Positions 35,901-50,900 of a stretch of DNA of 64,000 nt are shown here, in pieces; within the stretch, counting starts at the first letter, position 1; every line of letters begins with the position of its first letter. The stretch lies in the NCBI GenBank assembly GCA_021018815.1, contig JAITYX010000041.1:4278001-4342000 (forward strand), in the 5' to 3' direction. The position numbers were made by a program, and so were the translations under genes. Source of the stretch: Talinum fruticosum. Its lineage: Eukaryota > Streptophyta > Magnoliopsida > Caryophyllales > Talinaceae. Below the pieces are notes generated by a model. The model was not told where the DNA came from, did no database searches, and saw nothing but the letters and a program-made list of their open reading frames with translations.

Positions 35901-38900
35901 ATCAGGAACATGTCTCAGACTGTCCCTTCAATGCTGAAGCATTTATAATGCAACGTTCTCATGCATATAAGCAACCGCGTGATGCTATGATTCGTTTTTA
36001 GCTTGCAGTTCAATCTATCATTTTTTCTTTGTCATCTGGTGTTGTCAATTGGAACAAATTTTCCCCCAATAAAATTCTGTTTTATTCCCCCTATGGCCCG
36101 CCAAATTCTCTGATAGGCCTTCTAAAGCTGTCACCAACTCGCAATTTTGTACTTTCCATAATCAGATCAGTATGTGGTAATGGGATAATGAAAAATATAT
36201 GATAAACAACATAATTGTAGTTGATTTTCTAATAATTTTATTCATGAATGATGTCAAATTATTAGTGTGCATGATTGTTTATGAAACCATCCAGTCTTCT
36301 TTTCAAATGGAAAATTGAAGAATAAGAAACGATAAGAATGGGATTTGATAGTTCCTACTCTGTTCAGTTTGTGCCTTGGTGTAGCCTTCTGACTGAGTGA
36401 CTAATTAGTGCCAACTTTAATTTGAGATGTAGTTAAATTGCATGTCAAAATTAAACTTATAGCTGTTTTATTGGAGCCTTCAATATATGCAGAACAGACT
36501 AAAACATCAGAAGCATCAGACATTTCCTTAAATCTTCACTGTTGAACCCCCCTCCAAAAGTTAATAGAGATGTTAATAGATTGATAATGGTATTGCATTA
36601 TGGATCGAGGCAAAATTTCCAATCAGTTCCCTGTTGATTGGATTTATCATTGAGGACTTATGGGGGACCACTGAATCAAGTGCTATTCATGCTGGCAAAA
36701 CTATGCTGTATAAACTGCTTTGTACTTCCTGAAGTTTTTTTTCTTTTTTTTAACAAGTACTAAAAATTGTATTAAAAGATGCCAAAAATGTCACCTGGCA
36801 CCCATGTACAAAAGGAGGCAATGACAAAAAAAAAAAAAAAAAAAAAATCATGCCCTCAATTTCTCTACAATAATCATATTGACAAAATCCAAAAAGGTCA
36901 ACTTTGTGCCATGATCAAAAACTTGACTCCAACGATATAAAGTTCTCAAGAAATAAAGTTTGGGATCTTGAATAGACCTAGCTTACCCTAAAAATCTGGC
37001 AATTCTCTCCTTCCAAGTTCTCCACCAAATACCCAAAGGCATCAACTTCCAAACTCCTAGGACCAGCTCTTCTTTGACCTTCTCCATGCCACCAAAACAT
37101 CTCATATAGTTTGAATTTGCACCCAACTAACCCCCACCAAAGTTAATGACAAATGTTCTACAGTGGAGATCCTCCGACAATGAAGAAAAAGGTGGTCTAC
37201 CGAACCACTTGGCCTCGGGGCGCTTCATTCATTTTGGAAAGATGCTTAATAACAAGGGCATCCTCATGGTTACGAAGGCTAACATCATCCCAATTGACTG
37301 AGTGCAATCCATTATTGGAATCATCACTAAACCAAAAGAAGGCTCTCATGATATTCTCTAATTTGGTGACAATGCAAGCTGGAATGGTGAATTACGACAT
37401 GAAATAAATAGGGAGACTCCTTAAGGTGCTTTGCAATAAAGTTAGCGTACCCCTCCGCAGAGGAGCTTTCATTTCCTCATGGCTATTCTCTTGTGAAATC
37501 TTTCCACAATGGGTTCCCTCGCAGCTTGAATTGGTAGGGAGCTCTAAGTGGAAGGCGAAGATAGGAAGAATCCTGAGCATTATTTGATGTAGGGATTCCA
37601 AATGCGTTTTCGGTTGGGATACAGAAAACTCGCTCTTAATGCGGCAATCAGATTTCATTTTGCTGCTGTCACGGGGTGGAAACACTGTTCGATCATCTTG
37701 AAAACCTTTCCAATGTTGCCTGTGTCATGCCGGAACGGCCACATTTTGAATCCATAATTTGATGCATTTCTTTTCATATGTAAGAAAAGTAGAGAACAAA
37801 AGTAGACTGATGACTTTAGAAATAGCAGCTGGAAGTCACTTAAAAGGTAAGGGTTTCAGAAGTCCTAAAACAACTTATAAGGAAACAAGGGTCAAACACA
37901 GAAGTACTTCAGTCTTGCTATGCTTGTCCAAAGAGAAATAGTGGCTGGTTCTGAAACTATATTGGTAAAGTGTCTTCTGAGATGTTCTTTCTTTCCCTTC
38001 CCGCCATAGCACTCAGGATGGCAAGAGTAGGTCCTTCTTCCTCCGAAATAAAGCATGTGTAATCTGTATGTGCCCCAAACAGCAACCTGACAAATCTGTA
38101 TCTTTCTGCACCGAAATAACCTCAGTATGCAACTAGTAACCAATGGAAATACTCATTTCCTATTCTGAGAATACTTCCTTCACAGAAATACCCATAAGAA
38201 GAAAAGCTTTCTTTGTTATCGCTGACTGCAACTTTTCGGATATTGGTGATTTGTTGAAAACTACCGCCTAAAGAAAGGTTTTGACCTAATATGTAGCTTT
38301 AGATGTTTGATGAATGTCATGCAAAATATGTTAAGTATTAAATGCTTGTGCAGTCAATCATTTAGGCAGTGTTTATTAATGGAGGTGGACATTATGTGGT
38401 CAAGCTAAGGCTTGATTTTAAGTGCATAAGAGAAGTATGCTATTTGTTTTCTGAATTAGGGTATTTGATTAGTATGGACTTTGATTTTTTTCAAATTGCT
38501 TTATCTTAGTCATCAAATCATCAACAGTCTCATGCTTGGAAATTTGCCATTTGTGACAGTTAAATGAGTTTCTAGTTTCCCAAGGTTTTTCAAATTACAT
38601 CGCAAAAGTTAGACCATCTGGTTATAGTGAGGACAACATTCTTGAAAAATTGCAAGCAGCTCTTCAGAAAGGTCAAAGCCCTACGTCAATATTTCCGTCA
38701 CGTCTTTCTGACCCTGTAATTATAACCATACCAGACCCTACTGATGGAATTTTAGGTACCTTCTGGATGCAATCTAATCCAACTTAAAGCAAATGATCTT
38801 TGCAGCAGAGATTTGTCCTGATATTATGATGTTCTTGTTGGTCTTTCACCTTGGTTGTCCAGATACTGAAGCCAAGCACACATATGACAAACTTCCTGCT

Positions 38901-41900
38901 AACACCAGGACAGACGAGCAAAAAGAAAACAGGAAGCAGATTCTGCAATCCATAAAAGATAAAAATGTAAGATCCCTGATGCATTGGCTAAGGAGTTTTT
39001 GGCACGATGCCACTCTTGTAACTTTTAATTCTGCTGCAGTTAGCCACTGTGTGGGGCACAAAGCTACCTTAGCCTGTCATTTTATCAAATTAATAGTACG
39101 TGACTCGGTTATATATGATGACTAGCAACTAAAATAAGTAAATAGTTATTACTTATGAGTAGTTTACTCTTATGAAATTCCATTTAATCCCTTGACCTTA
39201 TAACAAGGGCACATGTAATTTCAGATTTCCAATTAAAGAAAAGTAGTCTAAGGTGGCAGACTGCAAAGAAATGGTGCAGTTAAGAAACGAATATATTAAA
39301 TCTATTTCATATACTGTTTTTTTATCCTTAGTAATTGATATTTTGATTGTTTAATTTTACAGGATGAGCTGAGGGGGATAATTTTGGATATCAAAGAGAA
39401 GCTGAAGGTAGAGGATAAACCAAAAACTGTTCTTGTCTTTTCAATATATTTTTTGATTACTCATCCAAAAAAAATAAAAAAAACTTTTTGTGCATGAAGC
39501 CTAGATGTGCCATATTCTAGTATGTCTTGGTGCATTTGCTACATGGTTCTTCCATTTAGTTTTTGGAAATACCCCTTTGATGCAAACTTTATTTATAAAG
39601 CTTTTGAGTGTAGGCTGTATAGCTCTTAAAACCAGATATAAGATTGAGATGAACGAGCAGCAGAATTTGCCCCAAATGACATCGTCACATTTTTGAGAAA
39701 GATGTTTAGAACCTATTGCAGAATGAAGAACACACATTGTAGAGAATGTCATTTAAAACCAGAGATCCTTCGTCCCAGTGGTTCCATTCTTCTAAAATGA
39801 TGGTCGGACTCTAGCCTAGTCGTATGGGTTGTAAAAGGTGAAAGCTGAAAAGAGAAGTGTGTTGCTAATAGTTTGAATTACTTTTCGAGTATCTAATGAT
39901 TTGAGTTATAATGCCTTTGTTGTTTTCTCCTCCCCTGCGTTTGCAAGCTGGCCCAGTTAAAGGCCCATCTCTCATGGGGGCTTCCTATGAAAAAGGCATG
40001 GCAAAGATGTTTTGGGGTGGGGGAGCAGGTGGACGTTAAAGGGGTTGATGTGATTGGCTCTTTATGTGCAACTTCCATGCAAGTTTCTGACTGAGCCCCC
40101 ATGAGAGATGGCATGCACTTGCTGAGTGCTTTTATCATCTATTTTTGTTTACCCTTTGCGCAGAACAATTTCATATAATTGTCGGTCATCAACAATGACT
40201 ATCCACTTCATGGGCTGCTAAACCTTGGTGGGTTTTTTAAAAACACTTGGATTATGGCAAAATGCCTCAGGTTGTCCCCTACCTTTTTTTTTTTTTGTTT
40301 TGTGTGTAACAGCAGTTACTTTTTAAATTTAGGATCCAACGGAGATTCTCTAAAGTTTGGTGTGGTTTTGGGGGTAAGGATGCTATGTCTAACCCCTCAT
40401 CCCACTTTCCCATGCAGCATTGTGGGGGTATGGATTAGGTTTTGGATTTGATCAGCCATCAATGGGTAACTCTTGGCAGTGAGCTAGAACTGCACAAGTC
40501 CATTATGCCTCTTTCTTCATTTTTGCCCACTCAATTTGCACATTCCCTTAGCTACTTTGTGCTCCCTCCCTTCGCCCCTCTATTATTGTCATAATTGAAA
40601 GAGCCCACATTTTAAGAAGCGTTTCTATTACTATAACTGATCCATGTTAAAAGCAATTATCTCTAAATTGTTTTACTATTCGAAGCTATAGTTTATTATG
40701 GGTAAGATTCTCTAACCATTTAATGTTTGTCAAATGGATGGATGCAAAGCAAGCATCCTACAAAAGGACTATTACAACCCAAATGTGGACTGTCCACAAA
40801 ATCTACAAAATCAAAAGAAGATTGGCAAAAATAGCCACTATCCTAGAAGTAGAGAGTCTTGATAATCTAATCCTTAAAGCGATCAAGATATTAAATATGA
40901 CGATCTACTGGGACAAATCAAAATAAAAACTATGGCAATAACTGGGCGAAGAAGGCACTATACTTTTAGGGGTTGCCTCCTGATAGATCTCTTGGAATTT
41001 TCCTTTGTCCTGCATAGTTAGTTCCACAGTGGAAGTATCTATTATAGTAGGCCTATTCCGGTGTTGGCTACTTACAGAAGAAAGGAAATTCTGTGATTTG
41101 GCATGTGTCTTTTTACCTTATACGTCACATAATCTCATTCATAGTGAGATGGGCCGTCACGATTCCTATTAAAGAAAGAAGAGTGTGATTTATTTATCTT
41201 AGTTTTCTTAGAGGTACTTTACTAGGATACGAAATGTCAAACAATATTACTTTTATTATTGTTAAGAAAGTAGTATTTTAATTATGTGAGACACTAGATT
41301 ATTTTCCTCATCTTGCAAGGAATTGTTAGGCTATAGATACCCTTTTACAATATGTTGTTCAAGAGAGTGTCCTGTGGTTTAATTGGGTTTGTTTAGTTGG
41401 AGAGATTTCCACTCTATAGATATGCACGACAGGTTTTATGTGGACAGAGATTGTTGTAGAATTAGGAAATGGGTCGGTTCAGGTCTACCCGTTTAATAAT
41501 CTGTTCAATTTAATGTCGATATAAAAATAGCTTAGATTTACTCAAAAATTTAAAATAACATGTTTTCACACTAAAATGATCATTTCTTGTCGACTTGGGG
41601 TCAAAATCAGTTTGGTTCATCTCGGGTTCATGTTTCTCTCACTAACTTTTGGTCGGGTTTCAGTCATGTTATTATGTCAAGTCAGACTGTCTCAGCACTA
41701 GGTTGTATGGTATAGAATCAGAACTCGTGGTCATCCTTGTCAATGGTTACAGGTGTGTCATAGTGCTATCTGTGCTCTGTGATTACAACCGCTAACCATT
41801 CTTTATAAAACTACTTACACCATCATACTGCTGAACAGAAAGTTTACTAATGCTCTTATGGAGAAGGTTGATCAGCCTCTAGAGGAAAGACGGGGAGCTA

Positions 41901-44900
41901 TTGAGAATAAACCTTTAGAACGAAAGAAGAAAATGGGTCGAATCTGTCGTTTAGACGAAGTGGATAAGATAGCCCATCAAAAGGTCCCATTATCTCATAA
42001 GGACCCTTACATGGTGGTGAATCCTTACCTGTGCTTCAAGTGTTGTGTTATAAAACCTTTATTATTCTTTTTGTTAAATCTCAATCCTTTATCATTCTCT
42101 TCTTAAATCTCGCCATCTAGTTTTCTTTCTAAGGGAATGATGTGGATAATAAGGAACTAACATTCTTATAGTTTATAGCATAAACATAATAGTTATAGGT
42201 TATGATTATATTTTATATCTTTTTAAATTTTAGAATTTATTTCTTATCAGGACAGGAAATGTTGGAATATTAGGTATATTGTGGTTAGCGAAGTAGTATT
42301 TTAATAATATAAGAATTAGAATACCAGATTGCTTTCCTCACTGGCAAGTAGTTTTAAGGCTACAAATACTCAATTCTAATAATAAATACTTGTTGGTACA
42401 GTATTCTTGTATAGTGTGGACACCATCTCGAATGCTGATGTGGTCATGTGTGTGAAATTGTCCACCAAATGTACTACGATTCTTTAGCAAGATATACTTC
42501 TAAAATTCACCATATACACCAGTAATGTTCTCCATGTATTTTATTAGCATTATCTTGTATGACTAATCAAAAAATTTGTATTAGCATTATCTTTTATGAC
42601 TAATCAAAAAAATGTATCAATAAGACACCAAGGGGATGTCACCCATGTGCAAAAGAGGCAATCACAAAATAACATCATAGTGATCGTACCCTCAAGCTCC
42701 CCACAATAATTATATCAACAAAGTCATTTTTGTACTATGACCGAGAACTTGAATCCAACTATACAAAGTTCTAAAAATGTAAAGCTTGAAATCTTTGTAA
42801 GACCGAGTCGTGGCCCCAAAAATTCGATGACTCATCTCCTTCCGAGTACTTCACCAAATAGCCATTGGCATCAATTTCCAAACTCCTTGGACCCAACTCT
42901 TCTTCGAGCTTCATCTCCAGGTCACCAAATCTCTTAAAGTATGAGGTTGCACCCCACTAACATCCATCAAAGAATGACAATTGGCATAATGTTGAGACCC
43001 ATTGACAGTGGGCAAAAAGGTGGTGTTTTACTCTTCCTCCTCGAAACAGACAGGACAGCTATTAGCCATCTTAATATTTTATTAGCATTATTATGTTAAG
43101 GGTGTTGTATTTTATAATGACGTTTCTCATTTTTGTTTGCTTAGAATTATGTTATAGTTATCAATATTAATTCTTGCTCTTATTTTTTTAGTTCTTTTGC
43201 TTGATTTGAAGATTCTTCTGTCATCTGCTGAACTAAAACTCGATGAAGAAAGAGCTACTTGTTGAGACACTCAAAACCGTGGCACTGTATGCATTGAATG
43301 ATAAAAAATAATGTATCCACAGGATTTTTTTCTCCTTTTTTGACGAGATAATGTATCCACAGGATTACTTCAATTGTGTTGTCTGCTCATCACATCTGTC
43401 AATATAACTGTGGGTTTGCAATGATGTTTCAATTTTCTGATCTAGGGACTGTGGACGTCACTGTTGAAACTTGAACCAGCTGATGTTCTTATATCAGATG
43501 ATTACGAGACAATCCTTGGTGAGATTCCATGCAGTGTTCTGTATTCAGACTAAATATATTTGAGAACTTTATGAAACCAGCAATGATGGAGAATGATGTG
43601 GTTGCCTTGCAGCTCTAATTGAGACAGATGCCAAGGGAATTGTTGGTATTGCCTTTGTTGAGTGTATTAGGGAACACATAACTATGGTATGTGCTTGTAT
43701 GGAGCATACGACTGGATATTTGTTGACATAGTATACTGATGTTTGTGCTTTAATTTTTGACATATGTCCCAGGGGTGGAACTGTCGATTGTCTGAGGAAC
43801 ATTTTATTGCTGTCAAAGAACTGGTAATCTTAATCTGTCAGGATATGTAAATATTTACGTCATTAGGAATCTGCACTTTTTTTAGTAGTGATTAAATTCT
43901 GGTTACATATATTTTTCAAAACCAGCCCCCTCATATGATATCGAGATTGAGGATATACGTATTCATATATTTCATTTATTTTCCCTGAAAATTGTTGAAT
44001 GATTGAGAACACTGCAACTGACTGAAAGTTTCCTAAAATTCAGTTTAATTAACTTCAAATCCTGACTAACATGTCATAAGAGAAATACTTTGTAGTGAAA
44101 TAAGTAAATAGCATTGTGAAATAAGTGAATAGCAAGCTATATCCTAATATAACTAGGATGCTGTAGTGAAACAATAATTTAAGGTCTGCTGACCTGACAT
44201 AGTGCCCGAAATCTTATGGATTTAATTATACTTTAGAATTATAAAATTGATTATTATACATCTTGAAGTTCTATTTGCTTCATGTATTATAATCCCAAAC
44301 TTGAAATGAGTTCAAAATTTTAACCAATGTTTAAGTTATTTATAACTCTTCCCATTAATGCATGGAGAGGTAGTATATGTGCCATTTCCCTTTTTTTTTT
44401 TTGGTTTTTTTTTAAGTTCACTTCAGTAACACTCCTTTTTTTTTCCACTCTGTTTTGTTCTTTGCAGGTTAAAGCAGTTATTACTCGTGCATCCTACCAG
44501 AATGACATGACAACCCTGAGAGATGCGCTCGAAGTGTCAGCTCAGATGTATAAGAAGGATTTCAATAATGTTTCTGACTATCTCCAACGTCATCTCCTCT
44601 CCCTATCCATCTGGCAGGATTCAGGGTATTTATTTTTCTTATCCTGCTTAGCTTCTTTTTAGTTGTAACATAGAATAATGGACGGTGGCTCTAGGCGGCA
44701 CACCTTGCATGGCTTTCGAGTTGACATGTCACGTTGCTGTGTGTGGTGTTTTCTCATCTCTGTGATAAATTTTATGCCAATTGCTTCCTCCTTGAATTTA
44801 ACTGATTCACTGGCCTTGTTGATCTCTTCTCAAGCATTCCAATTCCCTTGATACGTTTTCTCTCGCTAGTGGCCTTAATAGATTTCTCTAGCTTTTACGT

Positions 44901-47783
44901 TCATGTATATTAGTTTATTTATGCTAGCTCCTAGCAATGACATGTGCTACAAACTTGTATTAAGATCAGATATTATAGAGAATTGTTGTTTTGTATTGCA
45001 TAAAATGATCAATAAAGCAAGAAACAGACCATTGGAGGATGATTCTAATAGTTAATAAGCATTCATACATACACCGTGGTGGGGTGGGGTCTATACCTGT
45101 TAAGGTGTGGTTCATCAATCAGGAAAGAGGAAGAAATAGAAGAACTTCGATGGTGTGGATTGGAAACAACTCTCCAGCATATCATAGAAAAATGGATCTA
45201 GACTCTATACTTTTGAGACTGTGGGTTCTTTTGTTCCTCAAAAGTCGTAATGTTTGTAGACACTCTTCTCATGAGTTGTATACAGCTCCTTTGTAGGATG
45301 CTTGCCATATTTCCAACCCTTTTGATCTTTTATTTCCTTCTAAAACATGGAAAAGGAAAAGGAAAAAAAAAAAAAAAAAGACTCATCATGCTGGATGATC
45401 ATATGTGCTCCCTTGTATTTTAGGCTTGCTTGACCTCTAACTTAATCACATTGTGTCTTGAAGGATCTAGGTTTGTAGACTTATGTTGATCATTCCTACA
45501 GGAAGATGATGATACACCATTAATTAATTTTTAAAATATCCTTAGGCATCTGTGGTCTCTCTGCCTGCAAAGATGCATGTAGGGGTAAGACTCGCTTAAG
45601 TCTGGATCTCGCCAGACCTTGCGGAAGTGAGACCCGCATTGGGAGTTATTTTGTATCCTTAGACATCCATGCAGCTCAGTTCTTTGTGCATATGCATTCA
45701 ATTTGGATTCGTCTGAGCTATTTTATGAATACTGCAGGTTCTGGGAAAGATTCTTCGATCATGTGATGGGGCAGTCCTGCAAGTAAAACTAAATCTTTCC
45801 ATAATCTATGCCGACCTCTGTTATTGTTGCTTATTCTCGTTTTTGGTACCTCAGTTTTTCATCTTCCTTATTGCTTTCTAATGAGAAGAGAAATATAAAT
45901 GGAAAATGGCTGGAAATGCGATGATTCCAGATGGTTTTATTAAGAATCAAGTCGTCTAGTTTATAATGAAATTTACAACCAAGTACGTTTGGACATTTTC
46001 ATCAGAATGTCTTCATGGAACCTCTGGTTTGATACTATGGTAATCCGATTAAAAGGTGCAATATCATGTGGAGTTAGTATTGTGAAGCCTTTAAGAATGA
46101 AACTTGGTAGACATAATTTGGCATGCGTTATAGAGAAGAGTTCAGACAGAGTGGTTATTTTAGGCATCAAGTTGTTTTGAATAAGAATGACATGTCATAA
46201 AACTGGTTATCCCCTATTTACAATAGCCAACGAGTGGATTCAGTCGGGGCATAGATGATCAGAGATGTAATCAAATTTAGTTCATATTTGAATAAAATAT
46301 CCCTCTTATAGGTCATTTACTGCACAATCAGGATTCTAGTCACATAACTTTTTCCAAGCAGCTCAAATAGGGGATAAGTTTTGGAATGAGATGCACCTTT
46401 TCCTTAACATTTCATGTGTCTTTTTTATTCTTAACGTCTCTATTTATTTCAGGTCTTCTGATAATACAGGCCTGATGATCTCCCATCTGATCCTCATGGC
46501 ATCACATATGGTACTTACCAGGTTTAATCTTTTGCTTACTATGCGGATTTGATATCATTAACACATCTAAGATGTTATGTTTGTTATTTCTACTCGATTT
46601 GAAGGCTGGCTTGGGAATTCCTGGGACCGATGCGTGGTTAATAATCGAAAATATAGCTGGAAAACAGAATGTTGACTATGAGCATTATGTGAGTGTTCTC
46701 TGTTGCCTTATCTTTTCTTCTCTACCTTAAAATGGCTGAAAAATATTATTTTTCTGCCATGTTGAATCTTCTGTGTTACTCTTACAAGCAAAAGATAAGG
46801 TGCCATTGTCACATCTTCAACAGCATCTGGAAAGATCTCAAAAAGATAGTAGAGGCTTCATGGCTAGAAGAGTATTAGGAATATCAGTGTCTAAATATCA
46901 AACACTGGCTTGTTATTTGCAAACCTCAACAGTGCTGCTCCAAAAGTTCTATTGTCTAATTCTTCCAAGGAACAATCGTAATATGATAAATGCTACGTAA
47001 ACCATACTTCTTTTACATGGTTTCAAGTGATCTCTAACTCTCGTAATCTTTCAACCATCACGCCCTTCTGTTTAAGCTCTCTGATCCATACTTCTTTCAC
47101 ATAGTGTGCGATTGATCTCCTGCTCATCTTGTCTTTCTAGCATCAAACCCGTCACTCTTGCTTCCATCCAGCACTCCAGGCAATAGCAGAGCTAGGAATT
47201 TCATCTATGGGTGTCCCTTTACAAATGATGGCAAGCCATACATTATAAATTGAAAATCATATCATGACATCAAATATTAGAATAATTCATGATTATAATT
47301 GTCCACTGGGAGGTTTCATGCTTTGAAATCGATGCATGATAGAGTCATTAGAAATTGAGTTAAATTGATATTATTCCAACCCCTCAAACAGCATTAACAA
47401 TCAACTAATATCAAGTCATCAACCATTTTTGAGTAATTCACAATTCACGAATCATAGTCACCATTCACCAAATGACATACCATAACTCCGTCAAATTACA
47501 AATCACAAATCAATAATTTATATTTCACAAAATCAATCAAACAAATGGAGAATTGTTACCACAATTTATTCAAAATTCTAAAATTAAAAGCCGAAAATTT
47601 TAAACATTGGAAACCCTAACCTTAGAGTTTAAATGAGCTTGAGAGTTGAGAGTGAAGTGTGGGGTGGGCGCTGGGCGGCAGTGCGGCTGACTGGTGAGTT
47701 GGCGGCGATGGGCAGGGGCCTGGGAGTTGCCGGGCCTGTGGGCATGGGTGTGGCCAGACTGAGAGTTAGACACATAACAGAAG

Positions 47784-47838
<55 letters not shown>

Positions 47839-47917
47839 GCTGGTGAGTCGGTGGGCAGGGTTGGGGGAGTTGGCGTGGGCATGGGCGTGGGCGTAGACCG
47901 AGTCAGAGACAGACAGA

Positions 47918-47962
<45 letters not shown>

Positions 47963-50900
47963 ATGAAAGGCCGAGTGTGCATGAGAGGGAGATTGAGAGA
48001 GAGAGAGTGAGTTTGGTTTATTGTAGGCCAATTAGTTATTTGCACACTTTCATTCATGGGTGTCCCCATACATGAAATAAAAACTCTAGACTGTTACATA
48101 CTAAAACTTTTTTGGGCCTATGGGTGTACGGGTGTCCCAGGACAGTTATAGGCCCTTCATAAATCCGCTTCGACTCCAGGAGCCTCTCAAAATTAAACCC
48201 GACAAAAGTAACCCAAGACCCCACACCTGAACCGAGTGACCCGTACCCATACCTGAGTTGACACCCAAACCAAGCTCCACTTGAAAGTGGGCTCGAAACT
48301 AAATTGACCCATACTAAACCCAACTCGACTTTTTTCTACAAGGTTGCTTGTTTTTGCAAGACAAGCTTATTGGACAGAAAATTAGTTGACCCAAAGACAA
48401 ACCAAAAATCACCCGAACTGAAATGAAATGTCGTTGACTCGACACATGACTAGATCCAAATTTAACCCGACCCTGACCCGTACCCGAACCGAAGGACTTG
48501 TTTTCAAGGTCACAAAATGCGAATGTTGATAGGCTTTTGAGACACATTGATTCAGTACTACAATGTGGCATTTGATAAAATTGCCTGCTGTGTAGCGATC
48601 ACATGGACCTGTCTACCACAAAAAAAAAAAAAAAAAGAAGAAAGAAGCCTTACTCTCCTGCGTTCTCTTCTGTCAACGCAAATTTTCTCATCAAAGATTT
48701 ATTCACATCCTTGCTTTTAAATTCAATAAATGCTTCAAGGCTAGTACTTTTGTGCAGTATATAAATTATTGCAGAGAATCAGTTGTTTGCCTAGTCCAAG
48801 TTGTTGTATACAGTGTATGACAGGACAAGTTAGGACCTCTATCTTCTCTAAAGAGGCTTTATCATTAATGTCTTTCTGGTTTATTTCATTCAGAATTTGT
48901 GAAACCTTGAATATATCCTCTAGACTTTCACATGAATAATTTGTTGTCGGAATTGTTTCAGGTGCAACTCAGAGGATACTTGTCATACATTTATCAATTA
49001 CATATGGCATACTGGGGAATAACAGACTTAAAGGCCAAGTCATTGTCTTCTCATGGGCTGCCGTCCCCTCGTCCGCAAGATGTCATTGATGGCACTCAAC
49101 AATCTTCCAAAGCATCTACTCTTGCAAAAAATTGGGTCAAGAGCATGTTTGGTGGGGAGACGGCTCTCAAAATGAATTCATTCAGCCTTGGTCGTGGATC
49201 ACCTGTTGAAATCGAGCCTGGTATCTCTCTTACTGCTTCAGTGCTTGTTATTAAAGTGATCATTCTTTTGCTCGCCTTTTCCAGAAAGTGCGAAAGAAAT
49301 TTCCTATAAGTCTTTTATGCTTCCTGTAACGCTTATCATTATCACATTCTCCTTTATTTTTTAGCTTTGCTTTTAACTTATTTATCCAAGAAATGGTTTA
49401 TTGAGGCCTGAAACTTCTTTGAAATGCTTTTCTGGGTCTTTTTGAAAGTCGAAACCACCTCTTTGCTAGTCAAGTTAAGGTTTACATAGATCTAGTCTAT
49501 CTAGACCCTACTTTGGTGGTATCTACACTGAGTAGTTGTTGCTCTCACCAGAAAAAGAAGCTATCTACTTTTCCTTGCTCTCTCTCTCTCTCTCTCTCTT
49601 GTGACAAACATGCTTCGTTGTTTAATTTCTACTATTGATGACATAGGTACGCCTCGCAAACAAAATTTACCAAACATAGGGCAGAAGAAAACTCAGACGA
49701 ATATGCGAGTTCTTAGGGGTCATCGTGGTGCCATTACTGCTTTACATTGTGTAACAAGAGGGGAAGTTTGGGATCTGGTTGGTGACCGTGAAGATGCAGG
49801 CTTCTTTATCAGTGGAGGCACAGACTGCTCGGTACGCTAGATTAACTATTTAGTTGTCACCATGACCTTCCTTATGAATATACTGTTGTAGCATAGTCTT
49901 CAGTTGAACCACCATTTATACAGGACAGTTAAAATCCACATTTATGCAAGAGACCTTTGGATTTGCTTTGTATCATCTCTTATGAACCTTCCATATGCTG
50001 TACTGAGGAACTGCCATCCAACTTGTGTCAACTCCTGAAGAACCATGGATACTAGCTAATCAGAGCTTAACCCTGGTCCTGCCTTTAGAAACGGAGGGGA
50101 TAGGGAGGAAGAAAATAAGAATAATAATAACAATATGGTAATTTGTCCAACATATTAATTTCTACATCTGTCTTTGTCCAGGTTAGAATCTGGGATCCTA
50201 GTCACCGTGGATCTGAACTTCGGGCTACACTGAGAGGTCATACTGGGTATCAGCACCATTCCACTACATCTTGTTTAACATTCCATCAACTTTTTGCCTT
50301 TCCAATTTGTTTTCCTGATGTTTGCTCATGATAGCGCCCTGTAGTTGCCAACTATTCTTCTCCTTGGGAGTTCTTATTTACTCTCAAGTATTGAACATCT
50401 TTTTTCATGATTTTGTTCCTTTGAACAAGTTTGCTCCTGTCCCAGTTCTTGGATATTTTTCTGTTTTTTAATTTATGACACTCCTTTTTCAGTGCCGTGC
50501 GTGCAATCAGTTCTGATCGGTGGAAGGTGGTCTCAGGTTCTGATGATCTGACCGTTTTGATCTGGGATAAAAATGAGTTTATCCCTATCGAAGAGCTGAA
50601 GGGTCATGATGCACGAATTAACGACGTGTGTATGCTTTCAGGGGATCGTGTCCTTAGTTCTTCCCACGATGGCACAGTTAAAATGTGGGATGCTAGAAAT
50701 GGTAGTTGCATTGCAACAGTTGCTAAATGTCAGAGTGCAGTCCTTTGCATGGAGTTCGATGACAGAACTGGAATCTTAGCCACTGCTGGTAGAGATTCTA
50801 TCGTGCACATTTGGGATATACGTTATGGTAAGCTTATCCACAAGCTTCAGGGTCATTCAAAATGGGTCCGTTCAATTAGAATGGTTGGAGATATATTGGT

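Noticed and set aside
47629..48075. Open frames of 74-146 codons over the GA repeats
   Set aside because: They consist of Ser-Leu or Arg-Glu runs from the microsatellite and shift with it; no gene signal.
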